Origin: Paraphysomonas bandaiensis
Lineage: Eukaryota; Chrysophyceae
Assembly (NCBI GenBank): GCA_965644295.1
Contig: CBFFRP010000097.1
Location: 186,001 to 250,000, forward strand
Length of the DNA stretch: 64,000 nucleotides
Direction: 5' to 3'
Of this stretch, positions 1 through 11,322 are shown piece by piece. The position numbers and the translations under genes were made by a program. Every line of letters begins with the position of its first letter. Position 1 is the first letter of the stretch. Under the pieces are notes generated by a model that saw nothing but the letters and a program-made list of their open reading frames with translations, ran no database searches and had not been told where the DNA came from.

Positions 1-1
1 T

Positions 2-1534
2 TTGATATTTACACCTCAGTCGCTGACCATGGCGATGTATGGACTCCAATGTATGGGTTCTGGCCATAAGGAGGTCGTTGATATTGTTGGAATTCTTGCT
101 TCAGGTTTCAGGCGGATGCTGAACGATCCAGATCGGAATGAACTTGATTGGAGACACGTAGCGACTGTGCTGTACGGCCTAAAAGGAATGAGTAGTGACC
201 CTCCTCAGGTCAAAGCAGTACTTGCCTCAGTGATACAGTTAATGTCACGACTTGAGAAGAGAAATCTATCTCCGGAGATAAGAGACATAGCTATGTGCCT
301 CACAGGTTTGCAATCTATGAGCACCACGTCGATAGAGGTTCGCGATTTATTTGTATCACTGGTTGGCCTGCTCAGCTCGACACAAATTACCTCAGCCTCG
401 TTGGCAACTTCAGCGTCTCTCCGCTCCCGCCCAGTGTCGCCTTGTCAATACGTTGCCATGTGCCTGCAGAGTATCGGATGCCTGTCTGAGGACGAGGAGT
501 CGTCGAGGCGTCTTCTACCGGTATTCACTCACCACCTCCTGGAATCTTATGCTCCCCCGCTCTCGGTGCCCACCATTGCCGTTAGCGTATATGCACTACG
601 TAATCTTACAGTTAGGAACTCACACGATGAGGTTGCACATTTAGCACACGCTCTTAGTTATAGGGTGAGGGAAGCGGGTCGTATTCAGAGCATTGATGGT
701 AGTAAAGGGCGAGTAGATAGTCTCAGTGTCAGGATATTGGTAATGGGACTTAAGGGACTGAGCAGTGAATTTGCGTGTGTGCGTTCTCTAGTTGATGCTG
801 TCGCAGAGCTATTAGAGAGCACGGACTATATTAAACAGAAAGACGTAGTAAGCTCGTCAATATCCATGCTTCGACTTCCATATTCTAGTGAGACTTTCAG
901 CATGCCTTCTCTTTATGGTATGCAGAATCTCGTGAGCGAGCACGAAGAAGTACGCCGCTTGATGCAGGCAGTAAATGTAGTTCTTAGGAGTGAGGATACT
1001 GTTGCATTTTCAGGAGCACAAGAAATAGCCATGATGCTGTACGGTATGAAAGGGATGTCTTCGCACCACAAAGAGACGCTAGCGTTAGTCACCACTGTTT
1101 GTGAGATGTTACGCAAAACAGGCCCTTGTCAATTCAGTGCGCAAGAAGTCGCAATGTGTTTTTACGGATTGCAGAGCATGAGCAGTGACAGTAGAGAGGT
1201 TAGGACACTTTTAGAGGCAATCACAGAAAAAATTAAACCTGATGATGAGGATATTCTTTATAGCCATAGCAACAGAAGTTGTGGAAGTGTTATGGATGCC
1301 CAGGCAATTGGAATGAGTTTATATGGTCTCCAGAATATGAGGAGTGACAACATTGAGGTTCGAAATGCACTTGTAGCGATTGCAGATAGGATTAGTGAAT
1401 CATCTAGCCACATTTGTTTATCATCGCACGAGAGGACGCTAGCCATGCGGGGATTGCAGAACTTGTCAATGGACTACGCATGTGTGAAGGAGCTCTATGA
1501 TATAGTTGACCATTTGTCGAGCTCTTCCCAATAG
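2..1534 (+). CDS. YGLQ tandem-repeat protein, 5' end outside window
   Basis: The frame is open from the first bases to a TAG at 1532-1534, so the N-terminus lies upstream and the visible 510 residues are a C-terminal part. It is built of about eleven degenerate repeats, each with a core like YGLQxMSSDxxEVRxLL preceded by a small hydrophobic helix. Cores sit near residues 13, 57, 100, 155, 198, 250, 304, 347, 389, 441 and 483, a spacing of about 41-56 residues. The two-helix pattern suggests an alpha-solenoid binding scaffold; that is inference. No catalytic motif, membrane segment or targeting signal is visible. I do not recognise the family with certainty; it could be a lineage-specific relative of the organellar RNA-binding helical-repeat proteins. 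Confidence 0.75.
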   Translation: MIFTPQSLTMAMYGLQCMGSGHKEVVDIVGILASGFRRMLNDPDRNELDWRHVATVLYGLKGMSSDPPQVKAVLASVIQLMSRLEKRNLSPEIRDIAMCLTGLQSMSTTSIEVRDLFVSLVGLLSSTQITSASLATSASLRSRPVSPCQYVAMCLQSIGCLSEDEESSRRLLPVFTHHLLESYAPPLSVPTIAVSVYALRNLTVRNSHDEVAHLAHALSYRVREAGRIQSIDGSKGRVDSLSVRILVMGLKGLSSEFACVRSLVDAVAELLESTDYIKQKDVVSSSISMLRLPYSSETFSMPSLYGMQNLVSEHEEVRRLMQAVNVVLRSEDTVAFSGAQEIAMMLYGMKGMSSHHKETLALVTTVCEMLRKTGPCQFSAQEVAMCFYGLQSMSSDSREVRTLLEAITEKIKPDDEDILYSHSNRSCGSVMDAQAIGMSLYGLQNMRSDNIEVRNALVAIADRISESSSHICLSSHERTLAMRGLQNLSMDYACVKELYDIVDHLSSSSQ

Positions 1535-4212
1535 AAAATATATCAATAGAAATATTTTAGGTTTAAACTATATTCACTAATTTTTAATTTCGGTTAAGTT
1601 TTGAAGGTGGATTTTTCTAGTTTCAACTGGATATGCATCCTCAGGGATGCGATATCGTAATATTTACCTCGTACGATAAATGTAAATGTGCTATATCTAT
1701 TACATATTTTGGTTGTTTGGATATACGTAGTATGTCGTATGTATGTAGGTACTAGGTATATATGACTATTGTAGTATAGCACTATGCCTTCTTAGTAAAT
1801 ATCGGAAGTCTAACCATTCAGCAAACTGCAATTGTCAATACGGAATATTTTTTTTATAGCCACACAGTTTCGCTGCCAAGACATCGCGATATTGATATAT
1901 ATTGCATTGTATTTTAAGCTAGCTGCACAAACTGACAACACAATAGAGTTGCACGAAGAAGTGTTTGTATGGCACAACCACGATCGCACCATCAAGCCAC
2001 AAAAGTCAATTAAATAGTATATTGGACTCATATATGGTCCAGTAACCTCTCAGATACAAATTACAGTAAAATAATAATTCAATACTTTGATATAAAACCT
2101 GGTGAAATTGTTTTACCAGGATTTGGTATTACCTCGATTTGGTGCTGCATCAGGATCTTCTTGCAGGGCTGCAAGATGTATTTGACTCGTAGGAATAGCA
2201 ATAATTCTAGACGATATGGGTTCATGTTTCTACGCTGCGGTGTTCTACTCCTGAAGTAGAATATTTCCAATGTTCAGGAAAGTAGTTATATTTAAATCAT
2301 GCGTTAACACTGTTTCTTTCATTGCAAAGCGTGGAGTTATGGAAATGGGACAAGAGGACATAGTTTCCCAGGAACTGTAATACACGTTAGACGTTTAGTA
2401 GTATCAAGTGTTGCATTAGCAACTTTGTACGACTAAAGAGATTCGATATGAAGCAAGCTACGGTAGTTGGAGTCATAAGTACTTAGTCAAGTTCTCCAGA
2501 TGACATCGGCGCTGTCCAAAACAAAGTAACTGTAGAATTACATGAGTGTTGCTTCATATTGTGTAGTGTTTATTTGGAGCATGTAGGATAAACTATATCT
2601 TAAAAACATTAAATTCTATATAACATAATATATCAAGTACCAGTACATGCCATTACGATTAACGGTTACTAGTTACCAGAATCTAGTTAACTTGGGGGGA
2701 TAGAACTATACTTGGATATTTAAAACAGGAGACCAAATTAATTACTTCTGAATTAAATGTAAAAATGAGCTATTTTAAACATTACTCTCGGGTTCAATGA
2801 TTCAAGCTAGTGAAATACTAGTAGTGTATAATGTATAAGCAATAAACAGGAATTACGAATGAACTGTGATATAAATGTATAAATATTTTAATCTTGCAAA
2901 AGTATTATTCTCATATAATGGATATTTAATAGCAAATTATTAAGTACTGATGAGCTAAAAGGTAGTATCATATATATTATATACCCTCCTAGCAATATCT
3001 CAATAGTTTGATACTCATACCAGGGCCTGTTAAAATAAAAGCCCATTAATGGGTGTCAAATTCCCCGCATATATAATTCGTCCCATATGTAATAATATCA
3101 GTATACGGACCCTAGAGGTATGATACGGTTTAATAGAATTTAACATCCATCAATAGAATTGACAGTACATAATCGGAAAATGGTACTGTAATATATTGTT
3201 CCCTAGCCCTGGTATATATTATATATACACAGAGATGCATTGCAGCTATTATATGAGTATCTGCCTCAGGCCTCCACATGACTGATGCATTCTTCACTGT
3301 CATACATAACAATAGAAAGGGAAATAGAAACAGAATGTATGTCTAAGGGAGGAGGATGTAGTGACTATTTTGATAAAGAGGAAAGCATCAAAACAAGACG
3401 AAATAAAGGTGTTAATTTGCAGGCATTCATTGAATGAATAAACGCTGTCCGACCAGTAGGGCGTTTTATATCACTATGTATATTGAGGGACAGGAAGAGA
3501 AGCTCTCAGTGATGTCTCGCCATATCATAGTCATCTGCTTCCGAGCAATGCCCCACCAGTACTACACTTTGACTTGTAAGCACTATCAGATATCATGAAC
3601 ACCCCCATGTGAACAAGAATCTCCTCTACACGCTGTGTACTAGTCTTAGAATAAGAGCTGAGGGTGGAGTGAGAGGGCACTAAGACACCCCTCAATATTC
3701 TGTATGCTTCATCAAGTGGAAAGTATTTCAAGTTTATTTATAATGGATGAAGAACACTGTCTGCTCACTCACTGGGCGAGCCTGCTGTGGACATAATGGA
3801 TACAGGAATCCTTCGTATAGGCCCGTATATGGTATATACAGCAGTACATGTACACCAGTACTATGTAGGCTCTCGACATCACTGTACCATATACGTACCT
3901 ATAGATCTATATCAAAGTACGATAAATCTGTTGCTGTACACCTCTGTAGAATATACGAGGGCGGAATGTATTCTATTCTGTATTTTACGGATGACGTTCT
4001 GCAGAACAGTGTGGACATTGAAGGCGACTACAGAAAGATGCACTCCGAGTGCCGCCACGTTTAGTCGAATTTTCTAAGAATGTGAGATCTAGTTTGATAC
4101 TCTCCTCATCCAGATCATAATTATTTGCAATCTGAACGCAATAGAGTGAAGTTATTCAATACAAAGTGTACTCAACGAGCCTCATAATCAAAGCGCATCT
4201 TAATAAGAAACG
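1535..4212. other. Intergenic, no gene supported
   Basis: AT-rich sequence with many stops in all frames. Short open frames near 3530-4080 show no protein-like composition or splice continuity. A 32-bp segment at 2043-2074 recurs in inverted orientation at 35824-35855 with one mismatch. Nothing else can be supported. Confidence 0.5.
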
Positions 4213-4506
4213 ATGGAAACTGTAAAGGATCACTACAACGCTGCAAAGGAGACTGTGTCCAATGCAGTCAACGAATACTCAGATAAGGTTGAGCAGCATA
4301 AGGACGAGAGGGAGAAGGAGGAGAGAGCCGAGGAGCTGAAGGACCAGAATCAGGAGTATATTGATAAGGCGAAGGATACTGCTCAGAGTGCTGCTGAGAC
4401 AGCGCAAAAGACAGTCGATACGATTGCAGACACGGCCGCTAAGACAGCAGCATCTGCTGAAAAGGCTATGAATTCTGATAATGATAAAGAACAGAGTGGG
4501 AAATAG
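4213..4506 (+). CDS. Small LEA-like amphipathic helical protein
   Basis: Single-exon frame of 97 residues from ATG 4213 to TAG 4504-4506. The composition is extreme (Ala, Lys, Glu, Asp, Thr, Gln; no Cys, Trp or Pro) and the sequence falls into loose 11-residue periods, clearest in residues 50-85 where AKDTAQSAAETAQKT is followed by similar units. This is the pattern of group-3 LEA proteins, which are disordered in solution and fold into amphipathic helices on drying or against membranes. A protective role in stress is inferred from that family. There is no signal peptide, so it is probably cytosolic. Other amphipathic-helix proteins, such as lipid-droplet coat proteins, cannot be excluded. 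Confidence 0.7.
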   Translation: METVKDHYNAAKETVSNAVNEYSDKVEQHKDEREKEERAEELKDQNQEYIDKAKDTAQSAAETAQKTVDTIADTAAKTAASAEKAMNSDNDKEQSGK

Positions 4507-5893
4507 AATAGTGTTGAAAATATATTCGTAATCGATTCCAAGCGATTAGTCATAGTATCAACTCCAGTTATCATTGAAGTATATAACTTAAGTAACATGA
4601 CGTTTTAATGACATGTACCAGTATCTAGAATTTGTTTATATTTTAGAATGTATGCTGCTGGATGTATTACTGTTGCTTGTTGCCTACAATTACGTAATAG
4701 TTTTCCCTCCATTAGGTAAAGGCTAAAATGATTAGTATATGCTACAGGTTATTACAGTAATATCCGTGCCGAATATGACTAGCATGAACTACACGAATTT
4801 ATTCGATCTTATCAACAATTGCTCTGTCATTGATGTGTAAAGTGTGTCACCCCATCAATATAGAACTCACTGTATGCACCTTGCTTGCTTCCAATAAGTA
4901 AGCTGAGTTGTACATACTACTGAATATGTTGTACGGATTTCAGAATAAGTTGTTTTATGCCTTTGTACCATAAATATATACTATTTACATAATCACAATG
5001 ATTTATTTACTGTGCGCAATACTACTACGCACGAATGTGGTACTTTGTACTTTATTTACTGCTCTTATTGTACTGTAGCTATTCATTTTATCTATTGCCT
5101 ACTAATTTAATCACGATGACACAATCGTGCATTTAGCTTTATTAATCACGCAGCCACTTGCATTACGATGGAAGTGTTGAGTTTTGCTGTTTAAGCAATT
5201 AAAATCTGTAATTCTAAGGTGTTGGAATTATGACCGTTAGTCGAAGAATACAGTAGTGATGAGCTGTATTATGAGAAGTGATATCATGACGATGTAAAAT
5301 CGTACTAGAAATGAGTGGTAGTAGAGATAACGTGATATATCGCTTATTATATTTATTATAATCTTATCTTATCTTAACTTGATTTAATGAGTGAATACTC
5401 GTCCAGTTAACTTAGTAAATCATCCAATTGTGTCATATCTTGACAGGAAGGGCCAAGTGGTGACTAGCAGCTACGGCCAGGGCTGCGTAAAAATTAATTG
5501 AATTGTTATCGTGCTTGTAATGAGTAACTAAGTTAATTCGACAATAATTGTCACAATTAAGTTGCAGTTTATAATTGCGCGAGCACAATTCCATAACGGA
5601 ATGTCAGCAAGGTACACACAACTAATAATAATTTGATGTATTTATAAGTATATTTTTACTTCATCTATGAAATAATTTTAAAAAATTACTTCACCAGGCA
5701 AGTTTAATCACGTTTATATTTCAGCACGACAGACTTCCTAGTACACAGAAATAAACATAGGGCCCGATCTATTTTTTTTAGAAAAATGTAGTATCTTCCT
5801 TCCTTATAGTGCAGTTAGAGGCACCTCATACCGCATTCATTAATAGGGAAATCTTGAATGGCAGCGCCAGTACATTTTGCAGCACCTCTTCGT
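4507..5893. other. Intergenic, nothing supported
   Basis: About 1.4 kb of AT-rich DNA between the LEA-like gene and the tail of the reverse-strand cupin gene. No open frame of useful length, repeat or RNA gene was seen. Confidence 0.5.
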
Positions 5894-7156
5894 CTAGTGC
5901 TTTCTCTTCCGAGTACTTTTCTTGTGGTCATCCCACTCCTTTTTCATAGTTTTCTTAAACTCAACGAAGTCCATATCGGAGGCCGGGTAGAAGTGACCCA
6001 CAACCTTGTTAGCTGTATCCAGGTAGTCGAAGTACTCGTAATGCTGCTTATCTGTACCATCATACTGGTAGCACTGGATAGTAATGCAGCTGCGAGACTT
6101 GTCGTTGTTCACCAATTGGTGCGTCTGATTGAGGTCAGGCGACAGGTAGGTAACCTCGCCCTCTGTGAATTCGGTAATAGCGAAGGGTGTGTCGTGCGCG
6201 AAGGAGAGCATCGAGAAGAGTTTGACAGTGATGGTTCCGTGCAGCACGCGGATGATAGCGTTGGCGTCACTGTGGTTGTGGATCGGCGAGTAGTGCCCCA
6301 CAGGCCAGATCTCCATCACATACGGAACTCCAGGGGAGTTGCCCATGTTCTGGCCGAGGGTGATGCGGAGGTAGGTACCCAGCGGGTCGGGGGCGCCAAA
6401 CTCCGACTCCTTCCGCCGCAGTTCCTCATAGCACCACATCGTCGGCGTCTTGATGCTCCGCTCGACGGCCTCTGTGAACTCGGGGAAGTCATCCGTGTTC
6501 AACACAAATTTCTCGCCAGACACATTGCCATAGAGTTGCTGGCAGGCTGGGTTGAGGCCGGCGGGTACAGTTACAGCCGCAGTCGCTGCATCATCCATAG
6601 ACATTGCATCAGAAGGCACAATGCGCACTGGAGGCTCGATGACCACTGGGTCTCGGAACACGATTAACGATTGCACATCCTGGTTTACTTCTATGTGTTT
6701 GAGGTGGCCCACCCATGACTGGAGAGGATCTCCAGGAACATCGGCCTTGATACTGGACCTCGCCAACTCAGTACCAATTCGCATTTCACCCTTTCCGTAA
6801 CGAATATACTTGCCCGCTGAATCCAAACTAAACCAATACGCAGTGTTTAGATCCATATCAATACCCACTTCAGTGTCACAATATGTTAAATCCAGCTGCG
6901 AACGGATCCCATGAACATATTTCCACATACGAACTGTTCCCCAAAGAATTTCGATTTCGTAACTATCACTCAGCAATGATTCATCACTCGTTTCTTGGCG
7001 AAATTTAACACAGAATTCATTGTATTTCTTCAGTTTGATTGCAACTGTACCCTGTCCATGAACTGGAAATAATCCACTGGAGTGCAAATGAGAATGACGA
7101 CACTCTGCCTGTCTCAGAGCAACAAATTTTCTCTTATGCTCAATACTTCTTTGCAT
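5894..7156 (-). CDS. Cysteine-dioxygenase-like cupin with an N-terminal beta domain
   Basis: Single exon. ATG at 7154-7156 is the first Met after an in-frame TGA, giving 420 residues. The C-terminal half is a CDO-type cupin: PIHNHSDANAIIRVLHGT carries the two iron-ligand histidines and THQLVN supplies the third. Thiol dioxygenases of this family oxidise cysteine or a related thiol with O2 and Fe(II). The cysteine that forms the Cys-Tyr crosslink in animal CDO is replaced here by Ala, as non-Cys residues also occur in bacterial enzymes. The N-terminal third contains YWFSLDSAGKYIRYGKGE, resembling the FA-methyltransferase-like domain PF12248; that assignment is tentative. The last residues (KKSTRKRKH) are a possible nuclear signal. 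It is divergent from the MsrB-like gene; the 390 bp between them may hold both promoters. Confidence 0.8.
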   Translation of the reverse strand: MQRSIEHKRKFVALRQAECRHSHLHSSGLFPVHGQGTVAIKLKKYNEFCVKFRQETSDESLLSDSYEIEILWGTVRMWKYVHGIRSQLDLTYCDTEVGIDMDLNTAYWFSLDSAGKYIRYGKGEMRIGTELARSSIKADVPGDPLQSWVGHLKHIEVNQDVQSLIVFRDPVVIEPPVRIVPSDAMSMDDAATAAVTVPAGLNPACQQLYGNVSGEKFVLNTDDFPEFTEAVERSIKTPTMWCYEELRRKESEFGAPDPLGTYLRITLGQNMGNSPGVPYVMEIWPVGHYSPIHNHSDANAIIRVLHGTITVKLFSMLSFAHDTPFAITEFTEGEVTYLSPDLNQTHQLVNNDKSRSCITIQCYQYDGTDKQHYEYFDYLDTANKVVGHFYPASDMDFVEFKKTMKKEWDDHKKSTRKRKH

Positions 7157-7546
7157 GAGAAACAATAATCAGTAATTAACAAGAAAATTGCAACAAAATG
7201 TGATCAAATAATTGCAACAATACCTCCTGCTGAATTGTGAGAGCGACTGGAAGATACACTGCTGTGCTGGAGTGTGTATGTGCAGGTCTTACAAGATTTT
7301 CTAGCTACTAAAAATTGTGTGATGGATGTTGAAGTTATCATCCACCAAACTGAAAAATCTTGTCATTTTCTCTGTATACTGCTGTACTCCGCTCTTTTTT
7401 TCAGCCCATTGCACAACTGTGTACAGCAGTATCTAGAAACACCTCCACATGAATGATTGTATAGTGTGTGTGTTGTACACAGCATACAGCAGTGTATCTT
7501 ATGAAGGAAATGCAGAAACCCTCAGTATAATCCAGGTGACCCCTAT
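7157..7546. promoter_or_regulatory. Shared upstream region of two divergent genes
   Basis: 390 bp between the start of the reverse-strand CDO-like gene and the start of the forward-strand MsrB-like gene. By position it must carry the 5' regions of both. No specific promoter motif can be defended from sequence alone. Confidence 0.35.
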
Positions 7547-7692
7547 ATGCACCGCTTGCTGGTTTTATCTCTACTTTCCTTACCTCGAAATAGTCTCGCA
7601 TCTTCTCACGGAGGGTTCATTGCTAAAGCTATGAGTTCTTATCCAGTATTGTGCGATGAGAGTGTCATGTCTCCGGTATACAACACACGCAT

Positions 7693-7728
<36 letters not shown>

Positions 7729-8570
7729 CAGGACATTTCCTTACATATGATTATGTATGTATGCGACTATAATATTCTAGTGTATAACCACACACCGTAT
7801 CATAGTATATGACTCGTACCTTACATATGAATACGGTACTATGTTTAACGCAGAGCCTGCAGTGATTGTGTTATTATAATATTTATGAGTAAAAACGACT
7901 CATTTGTGTTTGTGTATTGTAGAAAGCTCATGGCACATGCCCCCGACCGGTGATGGACAATTTAAAGTGGGGGTGTGATTTTAAGACGGCCGATAACATA
8001 TGTTGCTTTAACCGTCACTACGCGGAGCACTCTGGTTACTTTGAATCCAAGACGTCATTTCTCTCGGAAGTCGACAGGAATGAGGAAACGACGTACTATG
8101 ATTCAGTCACAGGGAAACCTCTATTCATTGCGCCCCGCGGGAGGAACTTCGATCAATTTCTTCAGGTTGTGGTACACGATGCATCACATATATTTATCAT
8201 CGTTGCTTGTATAGGAATCACGGGCTCACGGGTGGCCAAGTTTTCGGGATGAAGAAGTAAGTTTTTTAGATACTATGATAGGATTACAACTGTTTTCTGC
8301 GATTTCGTTGGTGCAGTCCTTGAAATAATATACGGAATTATGTTTATGTTTTAGGTCGTTTGGGAAAACGTAAGGTGTTTGCCGAATGGCGAAGCTGTTA
8401 GTGTCGATGGCACACACCTTGGACACAACCTACCAGATGGAAAAGGAAACAGGTTAAGTTTCTCAATGCCGTACTGTAGTCGTTGATTCTTATGAAATTT
8501 TGCGTATAGGTATTGTATTAACTTGGTTTCTGTGGCCGGCCGACCGGAAGGAGCACATGACGAAACCTAA
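7547..8570 (+). CDS. Methionine-R-sulfoxide reductase B-like protein, secretory signal
   Basis: Five exons, each junction GT-AG and in phase: 7547-7675, 7923-8165, 8215-8256, 8355-8452, 8510-8570 (190 residues). The protein starts with a hydrophobic leader (MHRLLVLSLLSLPRNSLA), so it probably enters the secretory route or a plastid. The body follows the MsrB (SelR) fold: RHYAEHSGYF, YYDSVTGKPLF, HGWPSF, THLGH and RYCIN line up with the conserved MsrB blocks. The Cys of RYCIN matches the catalytic cysteine that reduces methionine-R-sulfoxide. The two CxxC zinc pairs of typical MsrB are absent: they read YDSVTG and VSVDG. Enzymatic activity is thus likely but not certain. The first intron (247 bp) contains an AT dinucleotide run. 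Confidence 0.8.
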
Positions 8571-9159
8571 TGGCTACAGATGCTATTTGAAGGGTTATGT
8601 GACCTATTTTCCCACGTAGATTGGACTTGTGTATGCGTGAGCTCCAAGTTATATACAATTCGTACGTATTACGATAATAATAATTTTGACATGGTTGGGT
8701 ACTTATCGCAATGATACGCAGTCCTATATGTATGATATCTTAGTATAGAGTAAAGGCATATTCGTGTCCACGGTGTAGATAGAGTGTAGTCTGTGACATT
8801 TTACAGATTGAAGTGTAAGTCATTAATGTTAAGACCTCTGACAAAACAAGTTAATAACTTGTGGCTTGTTAGTGCGGCCTTGCAATGATATTGAATTTCA
8901 GTTAGCATGCGCCTACTACGAATATCTGCTACTACTACTACTACTACTACTACTACACACGAAAGCAGTACAGAGTAATAAGTAAAGTACTTGTAGGTTA
9001 CAGCTAGTTCGAGTATGTCTCATCACAAAACATCGTTACGTTTATACATACGAAATAAAGGATTTAGAATAAAATTAAGTAAAGTAATGAAATAGTGATT
9101 CCCTTGTATAGAATATTGAAAATATATTTATACGACTACTACCAATATACTTAAAATAT
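8571..9159. other. Intergenic between convergent genes
   Basis: AT-rich spacer holding a short (CTA)n run near 8928-8955. No coding signal. Confidence 0.45.
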
Positions 9160-11027
9160 TCAAATTTTCGATAAGAATTCAGTTTGATAAATTAACTTGT
9201 GTAATGTCCTCATCATCTCCGCACTAACTATATAGTGAAACGAAACGCTCCTACTGGAGCAGCACTCCAGACCACGCTTCATCGAACGAGTCATTCGTCG
9301 AAACCATTCGTGCGAAGCATCGTATTCGTCTTGTGGCGGCAGCGGATGAAATATCTCACGATTATCGTAAGTACTTGTAGTAGATATAGGATACACCCCG
9401 AACTATTAACAGAAAAAAATAAGTAAAATTGCCTTCTGTAAGTACACACTGCTTCACCTGGGATAAGCACGATGCAACTAAAACGTCTTCTTGGTTGCAG
9501 TAGAGGCTCGGCATACATACATCACCACTGTCTTCACTATTTACCACTAGTGCATCGTGCAATGTAGCTACCGCCGGTCTATTTAGTACATATCCTGCCC
9601 CACCAGAATTAAATCTTATGAACGAGTTGAGCTTGAGCTCCCTGCCAATGTAAACTGGAGTTGAGCCGTTGGGCCCTAATAAAGCACACAATATTAGTAA
9701 AAAACAAATCCGCAGTACTATACCAACCTGAGGCCCTACGGATATAATCAGAAGCAAGGAAATCTCTCAGGTTTTCAACAACCACAAACATATCATCTCC
9801 TCCAAGCAGAAAGAAGTCATACTCATCGATGAGTCGAGAAGATGCCACCACAGACCATATCAATTGAGTTTTTTGCCACATTCGGCTTGAACTTTCAGTC
9901 CACTGATCCATCTTCTGTGGACTCACTCCCAACGCGCTGATTGATATATCGGTTTCTTCAGTAAACGCCAAGTATCCGTCACATCTTCTGCCCCACGTTT
10001 CTCGTATTGCTTGTATTCGTTCTCGACGAGAGAGTAGAGTGTAAGTCATACAAAGAATACGAGGGCCCACGTCGTTATTATTTGACAAAACCTCAAGGTT
10101 GGCTATCACTTCGAGACCATTTTCCCCAAAGAGTTCTCGTGCAAATGGAAGAGAAATAGGAGATTCATCAGTGGTGAATGTTTCCTTGGAGAGTCCACTT
10201 GCAACATCTGAAATCATATTCATAACTGTTTCCGTCATATTATTAGGATAAACCCGGCGCCATACACACTTAGATCTCTCTTCACATGATATACCTCTCC
10301 CGTCATCTATTCCCTGTTCACAAAACGTACAAACAGATGGTTTAAACTTATGTGTTCTATCATGTCGATAATAACCAATGTTATTTAGCACTTGTAAGAG
10401 GGAACAGTGTCTCATCGTTTCATCAGGGTCGTCCCATCGAACATTCGGAAAATTTGACTGAAATATATTACGAGAAAAGTTTACAACTAGTGGCGGATAA
10501 GGTACTATTTCTAGTACATGTTGAAATACTTTCCAGGATGGGTTGGTCAAGTTACTACCGATAAATACGATATCAGCAGCAGTGATTTGTTCCACTGCAA
10601 CATCAACCCCATTCAATACTGTAGAATTTTGCATAAGCATTGCAGCTCTTGCAGATATTGTGGAATTAATGACGGATATAGTCTTCATTATCTTTATTCC
10701 CAAATCATCATACTCTTCACCCCCACCGCTATCATCTTCACTCATAAACAGAGATGGAGTCGTTAAGATGGGCAACTGAAACTCATTTATGTATTCACAT
10801 GACTTGTTTACAATCAACGGATCACCTGTCAGGAATACAAACGAGCTGCTGCCAGCACATGGACTGCATGCAAACCTCTGCAGATACGATATATCAGAGG
10901 CTGGAATGAAGGGGTGCACCACTAAGATGTTTAATGGGCGAGAGAGGGCGTTAACGCAACATAAGAGCAGGAGGATGAGTCTCAGATGAGAGTACGAGAC
11001 ACCGGTACGATTAGAACACCCCTCCAT
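9160..11027 (-). CDS. GT31 beta-1,3-galactosyltransferase-like (C1GalT/Fringe type)
   Basis: Three exons on the reverse strand: 9728-11027, 9458-9675, 9160-9402; introns of 52 and 55 bp. The spliced protein has 586 residues from ATG 11027. The N-terminus has a signal-anchor (LRLILLLLCCVNAL), so this should be a type II Golgi/ER enzyme with a lumenal catalytic domain. GT31 hallmarks in order: RILCMTYTLLSRRERIQAIR followed by ETWG, the acidic metal-binding GGDDMFVV, RFNSGGAGYVLNR, QEDVLVASCL, and FGVYPI leading to REIFHPLPP. The last three span the exon junctions, which supports the splicing. GT31 members add beta-1,3-linked sugars from UDP donors to glycoproteins; the actual donor and acceptor are not evident. 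The long region before the catalytic domain carries many N-glycosylation sites and no known domain. Confidence 0.85.
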
Positions 11028-11322
11028 CGACACGATCTTCCACTCTCGTTTGCACAATTCACCAGGTAACAGTTAAGGAGTGAACCACTACACTGAATAC
11101 ATAGTAGTATGTACATGTAGTATGTATGTAGGTACTGTGGGTAGGTACTCCATGGTACTGTACTGATATATGGAGGTAGGTACTCCTGTAGGTACGTACT
11201 TGTGGTATATAGATCGGTCGGTATACAGGTACTGCACTGCATGTGCATGGTGTAGAATATGTGGATATGGTCAAACATCATCATGATCTTATTCTCACAC
11301 ATCCATCACTTCATAACTAAAC

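Noticed and set aside
3747-4077. Two overlapping frames of about 100 codons
   Set aside because: Low-complexity TATAC-rich DNA; no splice context or recognisable protein.
5858-6667. 269-codon forward open frame
   Set aside because: Antisense shadow of the CDO-like cupin gene; composition is not protein-like and no motif is present.
9160-9757. Two separate small reverse-strand genes
   Set aside because: They are exons 2 and 3 of the GT31 gene; splicing restores conserved GT31 blocks.
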